From Chitinophagaceae bacterium (lineage in GTDB: Bacteria; Bacteroidota; Bacteroidia; Chitinophagales; Chitinophagaceae): a DNA stretch of 44,318 nt. Each line of letters opens with the position of its first letter. Position 1 is the first letter of the stretch. This document shows, piece by piece, positions 24,484-33,545 of this stretch. The DNA is taken from NCBI GenBank assembly GCA_028288595.1, contig JAQBNK010000065.1, positions 1-44,318 of the forward strand, read 5' to 3'. A program made the translations under genes and the position numbers. The notes beneath the pieces are model-generated. The model did no database searches and had not been told where the DNA came from. It worked only from the letters and a program-made list of their open reading frames with translations.

Positions 24484-25591
24484 GATCGCCTATACGGCAA
24501 ATAAAATATTTACGGGCACTGCCATGTTGCATAATCATGCAATTCTTGCTGATGATGGATTGATCGAAAATATTTTACCGGTCGTTTCTCTTGATGAAAA
24601 TGTAAAGCGGAAAGATTTTGGTGATGTCCTTCTTACCGCGCCGCTCATCGATCTGCAGATATATGGCGCTGGTGGAAGATTACTAGCGGTTTATCCAGAT
24701 GAAAAAAGTTTGCAGGTATTAAATGATCATTGCCGGAGGCATGGAACGGGTTATTGTTTACCGACTGTTGCGACAAACAAATACGATGTTTTTTTTCAAT
24801 GCATTGATGCAGTTCGTACTTACTGGAATGCGAAAGGCAAAGGGATTATTGGATTACACGTTGAAGGTCCCTGGATCAATCCTGTAAAGTGTGGTGCCCA
24901 TACTGAAGAATGTATTTTTTCTCCCACCCTAAAGCAGGTTGAAGAATTAATCGATTATGGCAAAGAGGTAATTAAAATGATCACCCTTGCTCCTGAAGTA
25001 TGTTCTGAAGAAATTATTCAATTACTGATATCCCGCGGTATCATTGTTTCACTTGGCCATAGCAATGCAACTTATGAGCAGGCGATGCATGCCCTGGATT
25101 CAGGTGTGCCTGCTATCACACATCTTTATAATGCGATGAGCCCGTTACAACACCGGGCACCCGGGTTGGTGGGTGCGGCATTCGCTCACCCTGCAGCGAA
25201 AGCAAGTATAGTTGCAGATGGTTACCATGTTGATTATCCAGCAATCAGGATTGCAAAAAAAATAATGGGTGATCGTTTATTTGTTATCACGGATGCTGTT
25301 ACAGAAACTGGTTCCGGATTGTATCCGCATAAATTGAATGGAGAAAAATATGAATCGAACGGTATATTAAGTGGTTCCGCTTTAACAATGAGCAAGGCAA
25401 TTAAAAACCTGGTCGAAAACGCAGACGTCTCATTAGAAGAAGCAATAAGAATGTGTAATCTTTATCCTGCAAAAGTTTTAAACCGTACAGATAATCTTGG
25501 CTTACTTCATCCGGGATACCCCGCTGAATTTGCGGTGTTCGATAAAGACATGCATTGTATAGCCCTGGTTGATAATGATCATGACAACTAA
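24473..25591 (+). CDS. nagA: N-acetylglucosamine-6-phosphate deacetylase
   Basis: A 372-residue amidohydrolase. Metal and catalytic landmarks are GLHVEGPW (Glu131), LGHSNAT (His196), ITHLYNAMSPLQHRAPG (His217, His227), VADGYHVDY (His252) and ITDAVTETG (catalytic Asp274). LIDLQIYGAGG stands where many amidohydrolases have a H-x-H, as in the one-metal NagA type. It removes acetate from GlcNAc-6-phosphate in amino-sugar and peptidoglycan recycling. No nagB or transporter is adjacent. It is translationally coupled to the omega-amidase gene upstream. Confidence 0.93.
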   Translation: MSYRIAYTANKIFTGTAMLHNHAILADDGLIENILPVVSLDENVKRKDFGDVLLTAPLIDLQIYGAGGRLLAVYPDEKSLQVLNDHCRRHGTGYCLPTVATNKYDVFFQCIDAVRTYWNAKGKGIIGLHVEGPWINPVKCGAHTEECIFSPTLKQVEELIDYGKEVIKMITLAPEVCSEEIIQLLISRGIIVSLGHSNATYEQAMHALDSGVPAITHLYNAMSPLQHRAPGLVGAAFAHPAAKASIVADGYHVDYPAIRIAKKIMGDRLFVITDAVTETGSGLYPHKLNGEKYESNGILSGSALTMSKAIKNLVENADVSLEEAIRMCNLYPAKVLNRTDNLGLLHPGYPAEFAVFDKDMHCIALVDNDHDN

Positions 25592-25602
25592 TATCTTATT
25601 GC

Positions 25603-27087
25603 TTATCGTTGTTCTTTTATGATTTGTCTTACTGCTTCAACTTTAGAATCAGTACCTGCTTTTATCGCTGCAGAACTAGGCGGTATCATCACTTTAGGAA
25701 AAATACCCCTTCCTGTTTTTTCTCTTGTACTGTCGAACACCATATGAAATAATGGAAGAATAACCCTGATCCTGCTATTTGGCAGAACAATAGCCGGCAG
25801 ATGTACTGCAGTATTTCCATAATAACCTCCCCCCGTTTCTTCGCCAACGGTAGTAACATTTGATTGATGCAGCACACTTGAAATAAACATCGTTGCCGCA
25901 GAAAAAGTATAACCGCCCTGTATAATAAATACATTGCCGTTAAAATGATTTTTCTTTTTGGGTTTATACTTATGTTTTTCTAAAATCCGCATATGAAACC
26001 GGCCGTCACTTTCTTGATGCGTAAATAAATTCATGCTTAGCCAGTACAACCAGGAAGGATGAATATAACTGCCATACCGCATTCGCCTGCTAACCGCAGC
26101 CACAGTATCTGCCACATGAAAAGGCTGGTTAATAAGATACCTGGTTAACAATGTACTGTTACCTATACTGCCCCCGCCATTTTGCCGCAGATCTATTACG
26201 AGGTTTTGTATACTGTCTTTTTTTAATTTCTTGAATGCGCTGTAATAAAAGTCAGACAGCTTACCGCCCGAAAAAGTATTGAGCTGAATGAACGCCGTTT
26301 TAGAATCGGCATCAATTGAAAAATTTCTTTTTGTAAGTAACTCAAATCTTTTTCTTTCTTTTCTTGTTGGCCGGGGAAGTAGTATTACCGGAACTCTTCG
26401 CTTTGATGTATCTCTTTTAGGAAGCGTATACGCAGGAAGCACCGTGGTTTTAGGGAGACCCGTTGAATCAATATAATTAATAGTAAACTCTTTGCTTATT
26501 CCAAAAGTATTTACATAGTAAACAGGAAAATTAAAACTTACCACCTGGCTCTTGAAATTATCCGCGTACCCATCTGTGCTAATCAATCTGAACATTGAAT
26601 CCAGTAATTGCCGCGAATTAACTCCGTTAATGGCCGTAATAATTGTACCTCTTTTAAAGACCGGATCATTGCGGTAAATGCTCGATAACACAACCATTGA
26701 GTCCTGCCATGTTTTAATATTCAAAGGAAACCTGGGCCTGCGGTCATTTTGCATTCGCCTTGTATATGCCTTTGAAAAATGAACCGAAGTATGCCCGCAA
26801 TGAAGCTGGCTGATAATGGCCGCTATCTTATTTTTTAATTCCGGCTCAGTTAAAGAATCATTGATTGTGTGGTAAGCAGAATCAAAAAGAAAATCGACTC
26901 TCTGTTTGGGTGTATACCAGTAAAGGCTTGGATGATTGGCCTCGAGAACTTTTCTCAGCACTTTGAAATCTTCCTGAGCTTCAGCAGCAGGAAGATTTTG
27001 CGGGGCAATATAAGCCGCCCTGAAACAGGAGCTGCAAGTAAAAATCCAGATGCTAAAACATAACCACAGCAGGCAATTTCTCTTCAC
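25603..27087 (-). CDS. S41-family (tail-specific) peptidase, exported
   Basis: A 494-residue protein with an N-terminal hydrophobic signal containing several cysteines (FTCSSC), so possibly a lipoprotein. An N-terminal helical region (DFKVLRKVLEANHPSLYWYTP) is followed by a PDZ-like part (FKRGTIITAINGVNSRQLLDSMF). The S41 core has NLVIDLRQNGGGSIGNSTLL and GGYTFSAATMF (nucleophile Ser), then VGEETGGGYYGN. S41 enzymes cleave proteins in the envelope, often from the C-terminus. The gene is 24 bases downstream of thiL on the same strand and may be co-transcribed. Confidence 0.9.
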   Translation of the reverse strand: MKRNCLLWLCFSIWIFTCSSCFRAAYIAPQNLPAAEAQEDFKVLRKVLEANHPSLYWYTPKQRVDFLFDSAYHTINDSLTEPELKNKIAAIISQLHCGHTSVHFSKAYTRRMQNDRRPRFPLNIKTWQDSMVVLSSIYRNDPVFKRGTIITAINGVNSRQLLDSMFRLISTDGYADNFKSQVVSFNFPVYYVNTFGISKEFTINYIDSTGLPKTTVLPAYTLPKRDTSKRRVPVILLPRPTRKERKRFELLTKRNFSIDADSKTAFIQLNTFSGGKLSDFYYSAFKKLKKDSIQNLVIDLRQNGGGSIGNSTLLTRYLINQPFHVADTVAAVSRRMRYGSYIHPSWLYWLSMNLFTHQESDGRFHMRILEKHKYKPKKKNHFNGNVFIIQGGYTFSAATMFISSVLHQSNVTTVGEETGGGYYGNTAVHLPAIVLPNSRIRVILPLFHMVFDSTREKTGRGIFPKVMIPPSSAAIKAGTDSKVEAVRQIIKEQR

Positions 27088-27111
27088 GATTTCAAGTTAA
27101 GTTTTTCCTTA

Positions 27112-28140
27112 TTATTTAAACGCATTCCAGCCCTGCGCTGTTATGTCGTGAGTGTTTCCTCCCTTTGTGATTATTTTCCGGCCCTCCTCCAAAATATCCA
27201 TATACCCGATCACACTGATCTCTTCATTCAATCTAACCTTATCATAATCATCTTGTTTTAGAGTGAAGATCAATTCATAATCCTCGCCTCCGCTTAATGC
27301 ACATAAGGTGGGATCGAGCCCGAATTTAAACGCTGCCGCACGACTCGCATCATGTATCGGAAGTTTTTCTTCATAAAGCCGGCAACCAAGACTGCTTTGG
27401 TTTGATATATGCAAAATTTCACTACTTAATCCGTCGCTGATATCCATCATGCTGGTTGGAAAAATACCACTAGAAGCAAAAAACTCAATGATATCTTTTC
27501 TTGCTTCGGGCTTTAATATCCTGCCAACGATATAATCTTCATTTTCAAGATCTGGCTGGATCTGTGGGTTATCCAAAAAAATTTGTTTTTCTCTTTCTAA
27601 TAATGTGAGGCCAAGAAATGCTCCTCCAAGATCACCGGAAACACAAATAAGGTCTCCTTTTTGGGCGGTGCTTCTTTTAACGAATTTATCTGGCGAAACT
27701 TCCCCCAATGCTGTAACAGAAATAATAAATCCTTTACCTGATGTTGAAGTATCGCCTCCGACCAGGTCAACTCCATAATTTCTGCAGGCATGATAAACGC
27801 CTTCATAAAATTCATCTAATGCTTCTACACTAAAACGATTACTGAAAGCAATGTTTAAGGTGATCTGCGTAGGCATCGCATTCATTGCATAGATATCGCT
27901 GAGGTTAACGATCACCGATTTGTATCCCAAATGTTTTAAGGGCGTATACATCAGGTCGAAGTGAACACCCTCAACCAGCATGTCAGTTGTGATTACTGTT
28001 TGCTTTCCAAAATGATCAATCACCGCACCGTCATCACCAACACCAACAATGGTGGAAGCATGAGTGATCTCAATATTTTTGGTGAGATGATCAATTAAAC
28101 CAAACTCTCCGAGTGATGATATTTCTGTTCTGTTTTCCAT
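27112..28140 (-). CDS. thiL: Thiamine-monophosphate kinase
   Basis: The 342-residue protein matches ThiL: LGEFGLIDHL, VGVGDDGAVI, ITTDMLVEGVHFDL, KSVIVNLSDIYAMNAMPTQ, DLVGGDTSTSGKGF, MDISDGLSSEILHI and LSGGEDYELIFTL. It makes thiamine pyrophosphate from thiamine monophosphate with ATP. No TPP riboswitch is seen upstream; instead the start codon is only eight bases from a heptamer tandem repeat (28149-28176) in the leader. Confidence 0.95.
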   Translation of the reverse strand: MENRTEISSLGEFGLIDHLTKNIEITHASTIVGVGDDGAVIDHFGKQTVITTDMLVEGVHFDLMYTPLKHLGYKSVIVNLSDIYAMNAMPTQITLNIAFSNRFSVEALDEFYEGVYHACRNYGVDLVGGDTSTSGKGFIISVTALGEVSPDKFVKRSTAQKGDLICVSGDLGGAFLGLTLLEREKQIFLDNPQIQPDLENEDYIVGRILKPEARKDIIEFFASSGIFPTSMMDISDGLSSEILHISNQSSLGCRLYEEKLPIHDASRAAAFKFGLDPTLCALSGGEDYELIFTLKQDDYDKVRLNEEISVIGYMDILEEGRKIITKGGNTHDITAQGWNAFK

Positions 28141-28148
28141 AATGCAAA

Positions 28149-28176
28149 TGTACGGTGTACGATGTACGGTGTACGA
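28149..28176. repeat. Heptamer tandem repeat TGTACGG/TGTACGA
   Basis: Four perfect-length 7-bp units alternate TGTACGG and TGTACGA. The array begins eight bases upstream of the thiL start codon, so it lies in the thiL leader or promoter. It is the third of four arrays with a 7-bp period in the window. Confidence 0.95.
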
Positions 28177-28253
28177 GCGGTTTACATTCTCAAATATTTA
28201 AAACTGACAATAATTTAATAGTTGTTCGTCCTCATTATAAACAGGAGTGTACA

Positions 28254-29027
28254 TCACACATTCCCACTTATCCACCTAATCATTTCATCATGAATTTTTC
28301 CATTGGTTGCCAGGATATGTGGTTGATACGGGCTATAATAATTTCCTTCAAAATCTGTTACTTTTCCTCCCGCTTCTTCAACAATAAGAAATCCTGCGGC
28401 ACTATCCCATGCTGCTAGCTTATGTTCATAAAATCCATCGAATCTCCCTGCGGCAACCCAGCAAAGATCCATCGCCGCACTACCCAATCTTCTCACCGGA
28501 ATGCCCTTGCGAATAAATTTTTCAAATATTTGCAAAGGTCCGTTCGGCTCGTCTAAATAAGTATAAGGGAACCCTGTAACAAGACAACTCTTCAAAACAT
28601 CAGTTTCATTGCTTACCTGTATTTTTTTATCATTAAGGGATGATCCCCATCCACGCTGGGCAAAATAAAATTCATTTATAAAAGGATTATAAACGGCGCC
28701 CATGATCATTTCCCCATCTTTTTCAATGCCAATACTAATACAGCAGATCGGTATACCATGAGCATAATTAACCGTTCCGTCGATCGGATCGATGATCCAT
28801 TTATAAGAGGAATCCTGGATGAAGGCGCCGGACTCTTCGCTTAATATCTGGTGATCGGGAAAATCCTCCCGTATGATCTGTATTATGCAATCCTCGCTTT
28901 TATGATCAACTTCCGTAACAAGATTATTAACTCCTTCTTTGTTACTGATCTTGTATGTTTTATCAAAATATTCCTTAACAATAACGGCGGCCGCTTCAGT
29001 GGCCCTGATGAGCGTTTGTTTAAGCAT
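28254..29027 (-). CDS. Inositol-monophosphatase family protein
   Basis: About 257 residues from the chosen ATG at 29027 (MLKQTLIRATEAAAVI, the family-like N-terminus; an ATG six codons upstream is also possible). Metal-binding motifs are SEESGAF (Glu64, Glu65), WIIDPIDGTVNYAHG (Asp80, Asp83) and the C-terminal AAWDSAAGFLIVEEAGG. These are the three Mg sites of the IMPase/SuhB/CysQ fold. It dephosphorylates inositol phosphate or a similar small substrate. The thiL gene is downstream on the same strand after a 113-bp gap. Confidence 0.92.
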   Translation of the reverse strand: MLKQTLIRATEAAAVIVKEYFDKTYKISNKEGVNNLVTEVDHKSEDCIIQIIREDFPDHQILSEESGAFIQDSSYKWIIDPIDGTVNYAHGIPICCISIGIEKDGEMIMGAVYNPFINEFYFAQRGWGSSLNDKKIQVSNETDVLKSCLVTGFPYTYLDEPNGPLQIFEKFIRKGIPVRRLGSAAMDLCWVAAGRFDGFYEHKLAAWDSAAGFLIVEEAGGKVTDFEGNYYSPYQPHILATNGKIHDEMIRWISGNV

Positions 29028-29103
29028 GCGCAAAATTACCCGCATTTAGTGGTAACTGTAAAACATTTCAGCAAGACAATAATATTTTCGCTGAATCGCC
29101 GTC

Positions 29104-29876
29104 ATGCAACTGTCTGTAATAATTGTTAGTTATAATGTAAAGCACTTCCTGGAGTATTGCCTGTACTCGCTCCGGGAGGCCACAAAAGGAATTGAGCACG
29201 AGGTAATAATTATTGACAACGCTTCTTCAGATGATACAACAATATCACCCGAAACAAAATTCTCTGAAATAATATGGCTGAAAAATAAAACGAATAAAGG
29301 TTTTGGTGCTGCGTGTAACCAAGGTATAAGCATTGCCGGCGGTGAATATATATTGTTGCTTAATCCTGATACTTTAGTAACACCGGAAGCAATAGTTAAA
29401 ACACTTTCGTTTATACAGGAAGGAAATAAAGGCATTGCAGGTATAAGAATGATTGATGGAGATGGAAAGTTTTTAACTGAAATGCATTACAATTCTTCTG
29501 GCCTTTACTTACGGGTATCTCAAATTATTTTGGCCTTGTTTCAGAAAGTGTCATTCAAGCATAAAAAAAACTCTGAAGTGGAAAATGAAATCGACTTTTA
29601 TTTTATGGGAGATCCATCAAGTATTAATCAAGCCCAGAAAATCATAAGAAGAAAATTTCATTACAGGGTACTATGTTCTCTCGGAAAACAACTTTCTCCT
29701 TCACTGAAAAAGGGAACCATTATTTTTTGCGTGTCTGAAAATTTTGACTTTTCCGAATGCATTCGGCTTTTTGTGAATAAAACCGCTGGCGTAAAATGCA
29801 AATGGTATACCGCCGGCCTTCATCAATTATAAGCAGTGATACAAAATCAGTATCGGGGCAAGTCATAATACTCTGA
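29104..29876 (+). pseudogene. Decayed family-2 glycosyltransferase with C-terminal Rossmann-like domain
   Basis: The open frame 29104-29832 starts as a normal WbbL-like GT2 (LSVIIVSYNVKHFLEYCL, EVIIIDNASSDDT, NKGFGAACNQG, ILLLNPDT). Directly after GIRMIDGDGKFLTE it jumps to MHYNSSGLYLRVSQIILALF, which looks like the region that normally follows the acceptor/catalytic half. The GxFDExFxxYxEDxDLxxR segment is missing, so roughly 130-150 residues appear to be deleted in frame. A Rossmann-like tail follows (FYFMGDPSSINQAQKII, GTIIFCVSENFDFSE). The frame stops at 29832, but the next frame continues PSSIISSDTKSVSGQVIIL to a stop at 29876. This fits loss of one C in GGCC(C)TT near 29816-29818. An active enzyme is unlikely. 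Confidence 0.65.
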
Positions 29877-29937
29877 AACAAACATCATTTGCCGCATTTG
29901 CCGTAGTTTCGTAGTTTGATGTCTAAGCGGTAACAGA

Positions 29938-31464
29938 ATGGCGATATTCGATATTAAGCTTCCTAAAACGATTGCAAAAACGCTGGGTCTGCCTGAAAAT
30001 AATCCTGAAAGACAGCAACTGAAGGTGCTGAAAAAACTTTTAAGGAAGGCAAGATTTACAGCCTTTGGCCAGCAATTTCATTTCGATGAAATTCTGATGA
30101 GCCGCCATCCCGGTAAAAAGTTTCAGCAAAACGTTCCCATTTATAATTACAGCACTATTTATAAGGACTGGTGGCATAAAACCCTGGAAGGTCAGCCTGA
30201 TGTATGCTGGCCGGGAAAAATAAAATATTATGCATTAAGCAGTGGAACAAGCGAGGCCGCCAGTAAATATATTCCCATTACGAATGATCTGCTGAAGGGA
30301 AACAGGGTAGCTATGATCAAACATTTGCTAAGCCTCAGAACTTACCAGGACATCCCCGTTAAGTCCTTATCAAAAGGCTGGCTGATGCTCGGCGGAAGTA
30401 CTGCATTAGAAAAAAATGCGGGCTATTACGCAGGCGATCTCAGCGGTATAACTGCTAAAAAAGTTCCTTTCTGGTTTTCTCCTTTTTATAAACCCGGAAG
30501 AAAAATCGCTAAGGAAAAAGACTGGAATAAAAAATTAGAGGAAATAGTCGAACGAGCCCCTCAATGGGATATTGGTTTTGTTGTTGGTGTTCCCGCATGG
30601 ATACAGATGTGCATGGAAATGGTGATCGAACGATACCAGTTAAACAGCATTCATGATATCTGGCCCAACCTTGCTTTTTTTGTTCACGGTGGAGTAAGCT
30701 TTGAACCTTATAAAAAAGGATTTGAAAAATTACTTGCCAGGCCACTTACTTATATTGAAACTTATCTGGCCAGTGAAGGCTTTATCGCATACCAGGACAG
30801 GCAGAACGCCAAAGGGATGAAGCTGGTAAGCAATGAGCATATCTTTTTTGAATTCATTCCTTTTGAAGAGAAAAATTTTGACAGTGAGGGCGATTTAACG
30901 GCACACCCGGAAACCCTAATGATCCACGAAGTGGAAGAAGGGAAAGACTATGCGCTTTTATTAAGTACCACAGCAGGCGCATGGCGATATTTAATTGGTG
31001 ATACGATACGTTTTGTCAATAAAGAACAGGCGGAGATCATCATTACAGGCAGAACCAAACATTTTCTTTCGCTTGTGGGAGAACACCTGAGCGTGGATAA
31101 TATGAACAAAGCAATAGAGACGGTTAGTACCGAAATGAATATCTGTATCCCGGAGTATACCGTGACCGGCGAACCTGTTGGCAGCTTTTTTGCACATCAC
31201 TGGTACGTTGCCTGCGATGATAAAGTGAATGAGAAAGAATTATGTGACAAAATAGACAACAAACTGAAAGAGCTGAATGATGATTATGCTGTAGAAAGAA
31301 AAAGCGCATTGAAAGAAGTAAGGCTATCGGTTTTGTCTGAGCATACTTTTATGGAATTTATGAAAGCAAAAGGGAAAGTGGGCGGCCAGCATAAATTTCC
31401 AAGAGTTTTAAAAGGAAAAATGCTTGCAGACTGGAAACAATTCCTGGCAAATGGCCGGTTGTAA
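29938..31464 (+). CDS. GH3 auxin-responsive-promoter family protein (acyl-adenylate superfamily)
   Basis: A 508-residue protein of the GH3 fold. In plants it conjugates carboxylic acids to amino acids through an adenylate; bacterial members are common in Bacteroidota but uncharacterised. Landmarks are YALSSGTSEAASKYIPIT (ATP-binding signature), GWLMLGGST, TYLASEGFIAYQD, LLLSTTAGAWRYLIGDTIRF and ITGRTKHFLSLVGEHLS. The C-terminal part carries the conserved KLKELNDDYAVER and KVGGQHKFPRVL. The acyl and amine substrates are unknown. A LysE-type exporter follows after nine bases, suggesting the product or an amino acid may be exported. Confidence 0.88.
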   Translation: MAIFDIKLPKTIAKTLGLPENNPERQQLKVLKKLLRKARFTAFGQQFHFDEILMSRHPGKKFQQNVPIYNYSTIYKDWWHKTLEGQPDVCWPGKIKYYALSSGTSEAASKYIPITNDLLKGNRVAMIKHLLSLRTYQDIPVKSLSKGWLMLGGSTALEKNAGYYAGDLSGITAKKVPFWFSPFYKPGRKIAKEKDWNKKLEEIVERAPQWDIGFVVGVPAWIQMCMEMVIERYQLNSIHDIWPNLAFFVHGGVSFEPYKKGFEKLLARPLTYIETYLASEGFIAYQDRQNAKGMKLVSNEHIFFEFIPFEEKNFDSEGDLTAHPETLMIHEVEEGKDYALLLSTTAGAWRYLIGDTIRFVNKEQAEIIITGRTKHFLSLVGEHLSVDNMNKAIETVSTEMNICIPEYTVTGEPVGSFFAHHWYVACDDKVNEKELCDKIDNKLKELNDDYAVERKSALKEVRLSVLSEHTFMEFMKAKGKVGGQHKFPRVLKGKMLADWKQFLANGRL

Positions 31465-31473
31465 AAATACATT

Positions 31474-32130
31474 ATGTTTTTTGCCGCAGTACTTAAGGGA
31501 ATAGCATTAGGAATTGTACTGAGTATTTCGGTAGGCCCTGTTATTTTTTCCATTCTTAAACAAAGTATTAATAACGGCCATAAGGGCGGATTTGCTTTTA
31601 TAGCGGGTGTTTCAGCCAGTGACATTGGGCTGGTACTAGTCTGTAATATTTTTACAAAATTATTTCACTCCCTCCTTAGTCACCGGGAGATTATTGGTAT
31701 AACCGGGAGTGGCTTTCTTATTTTAATGGGTGTTTTCAACATCTTCTTCAAAAAGATTGCAGTAGCAGATGATGGTTCCGTTTCTTTAAAAAAATTCACG
31801 AAAGGCCACTTAATAGGAGTTTTTGTCTCCGGTTTTTTTATGAACCTGCTAAATCCCGGAGTTTTTCTTTTCTGGTTTGCCTCTACGGCGAGTATAATCG
31901 ACAATTCAAATGATGAGATTCATCCAATACAATACAGGATCGTTGTGTTTGCCACCTGTCTCATATTTGTACTTGCAGGTGATATAGCTAAAGTTTTCGG
32001 TGCAAACAGTATTCGCAGTAAACTTACGCCCCACAATATTCATATTATTAACCGCATCTCGGGATTGATCCTGATAGGATTTGGGATAGCACTTGGCTGG
32101 GGTATGATCTTCTATGCCAAACATCATTAA
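31474..32130 (+). CDS. LysE-family amino-acid exporter
   Basis: A 218-residue inner-membrane protein with about six hydrophobic helices. The N-terminal ALGIVLSISVGPVIFSILKQS followed by GHKGGFAFIAGVSASD is the LysE/RhtB signature. GFFMNLLNPGVFLFW in the middle has the conserved N-P. Members export lysine, arginine, homoserine or similar compounds. Nine bases separate it from the GH3-like gene, so the two are likely one operon. Confidence 0.88.
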   Translation: MFFAAVLKGIALGIVLSISVGPVIFSILKQSINNGHKGGFAFIAGVSASDIGLVLVCNIFTKLFHSLLSHREIIGITGSGFLILMGVFNIFFKKIAVADDGSVSLKKFTKGHLIGVFVSGFFMNLLNPGVFLFWFASTASIIDNSNDEIHPIQYRIVVFATCLIFVLAGDIAKVFGANSIRSKLTPHNIHIINRISGLILIGFGIALGWGMIFYAKHH

Positions 32131-32184
32131 AGTTTAACTTGGCTTTGGCGAACCTTCTATTACATCATTATTATTTTGTGCGGA

Positions 32185-32736
32185 ATGAGAAAGCTACTGC
32201 CGGTCATTTTTATTTTTTCTTTCGTCTCTGCCTTTTCACAAACAGATTTTTTAGTACTGAAAAAAAGAGACAGAACTATTCAAACTTTTATGCCCGGCTC
32301 ACTCATAACCTTTCAATTAGATAATCATCAGTGGCTGCAGGGAATTATCAAAAAGATCGCTAAGGATTCCATTTTTATTCGTGAAGTGAAAATTAATCCT
32401 GTCTATGGGCAGTGGGGCTTTGCTGGATATGATACCGGCATCTTAGATATTTTACGTTTTCATATTAAAGACCTTGTAGCATTCCCGGCAAAAGAAAAAT
32501 CATTTTCTTTTATTAGTAATGGGATGCTGTTTCAATTAGGCAGCGCCAGTTATATTACATTGAATATCATTAATGGTCTGGCACGGAAAGAGAATATATT
32601 CGATAAAAAAAATTCAGTACGGCTGGGAATTGCTGCTCTCGTATTTGGGATTGGTGAATATTTGCACCTTTCGCATCCTGCTGATATCAGGCTCGGTAAA
32701 AAATACCGCCTCTTATATATCAGGGCAACAGGATAA
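32185..32736 (+). CDS. Exported protein, function unknown
   Basis: From the ATG at 32185 the product has 183 residues with a signal peptide ending near AFSQ (residue 19). The mature part contains PGSLITFQLDNHQWLQGIIKKIAKDSIFIREVKI, an SH3-like stretch with small strands, and a hydrophobic region SVRLGIAALVFGIGEYLHL. No family is recognised. The mtgA gene follows after 17 bases, suggesting an envelope-related operon. Confidence 0.65.
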   Translation: MRKLLPVIFIFSFVSAFSQTDFLVLKKRDRTIQTFMPGSLITFQLDNHQWLQGIIKKIAKDSIFIREVKINPVYGQWGFAGYDTGILDILRFHIKDLVAFPAKEKSFSFISNGMLFQLGSASYITLNIINGLARKENIFDKKNSVRLGIAALVFGIGEYLHLSHPADIRLGKKYRLLYIRATG

Positions 32737-32753
32737 TTGTACTTTTCGTTTGT

Positions 32754-33470
32754 ATGCCTAAGACACTCAAAAAACATTTTTCTTTCAAACGGTTTTTTTC
32801 CCGGTTGATACTGGTTATGTTTCTATCATCTTTGGGCTATGTGATTTTATGCCGGTGGGTAATGCCTCCCATTACCATCACTCAATTAATAAGTGTTATC
32901 AAAGGCGAGGGTTTAAAAAAGAATCATGTAAGACTGAAGGATATTTCTGCTTATGCTAAACTAGCTGCAATCGCTAGCGAAGATCAATTGTTCCCGGATC
33001 ATTCCGGCTTCGATTGGAAGTCACTGGAAAAAAGTTTATCTGTAAATCCTTCCAAAAAAAATAAAATTCGCGGCGCCGGTGCCAGTACCATCAGCCAGCA
33101 GGTTGCAAAAAATGTTTTTCTCTGGCAGGGCAACGGGGTTTTAAAATATTTAAGGAAGATCCCGGAATTTTATTTTACTACACTCATAGAATTAATATGG
33201 GGCAAGCGTCGCATTCTTGAAGTGTATTTAAATGTAATTGAAACAGGAAGGGGTGTCTATGGTATTGATGCAGCTGCAAGACAATATTTTCATAAGCCGG
33301 CAAAAAATTTATCTGCGAATGAATCTGCAATGATCATCGCCAGCTTACCTAATCCCAAAAAATATACTGTTGTTCCGGTAAGCAGGTGGGTTTCCTGGAA
33401 GTCTCAATGGATATTAAGACAAATGAATAATGTATCATCAGACGTCGATATCAGGAAGTTATGCAGGTAG
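32754..33470 (+). CDS. mtgA: Monofunctional peptidoglycan glycosyltransferase
   Basis: A 238-residue GT51 enzyme with one N-terminal transmembrane helix (about 18-38). Motifs are AIASEDQLFPDHSGFDW (catalytic Glu76), GASTISQQVAKNVFLWQG, and KRRILEVYLNVIETGRGVYGIDAAARQYF. It polymerises lipid II into glycan strands and lacks a transpeptidase domain, consistent with the monofunctional MtgA size. Confidence 0.95.
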   Translation: MPKTLKKHFSFKRFFSRLILVMFLSSLGYVILCRWVMPPITITQLISVIKGEGLKKNHVRLKDISAYAKLAAIASEDQLFPDHSGFDWKSLEKSLSVNPSKKNKIRGAGASTISQQVAKNVFLWQGNGVLKYLRKIPEFYFTTLIELIWGKRRILEVYLNVIETGRGVYGIDAAARQYFHKPAKNLSANESAMIIASLPNPKKYTVVPVSRWVSWKSQWILRQMNNVSSDVDIRKLCR

Positions 33471-33545
33471 CGTGGATTTCTTTTATCTTAATTTAATAGG
33501 AACTGGTTTTTTAAAAGAATAAATTTATTACGAAATCCTATAGGT

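Noticed and set aside
28141-28253. Possible TPP riboswitch before thiL
   Set aside because: The gap holds the heptamer array and no conserved thiamine-box sequences.
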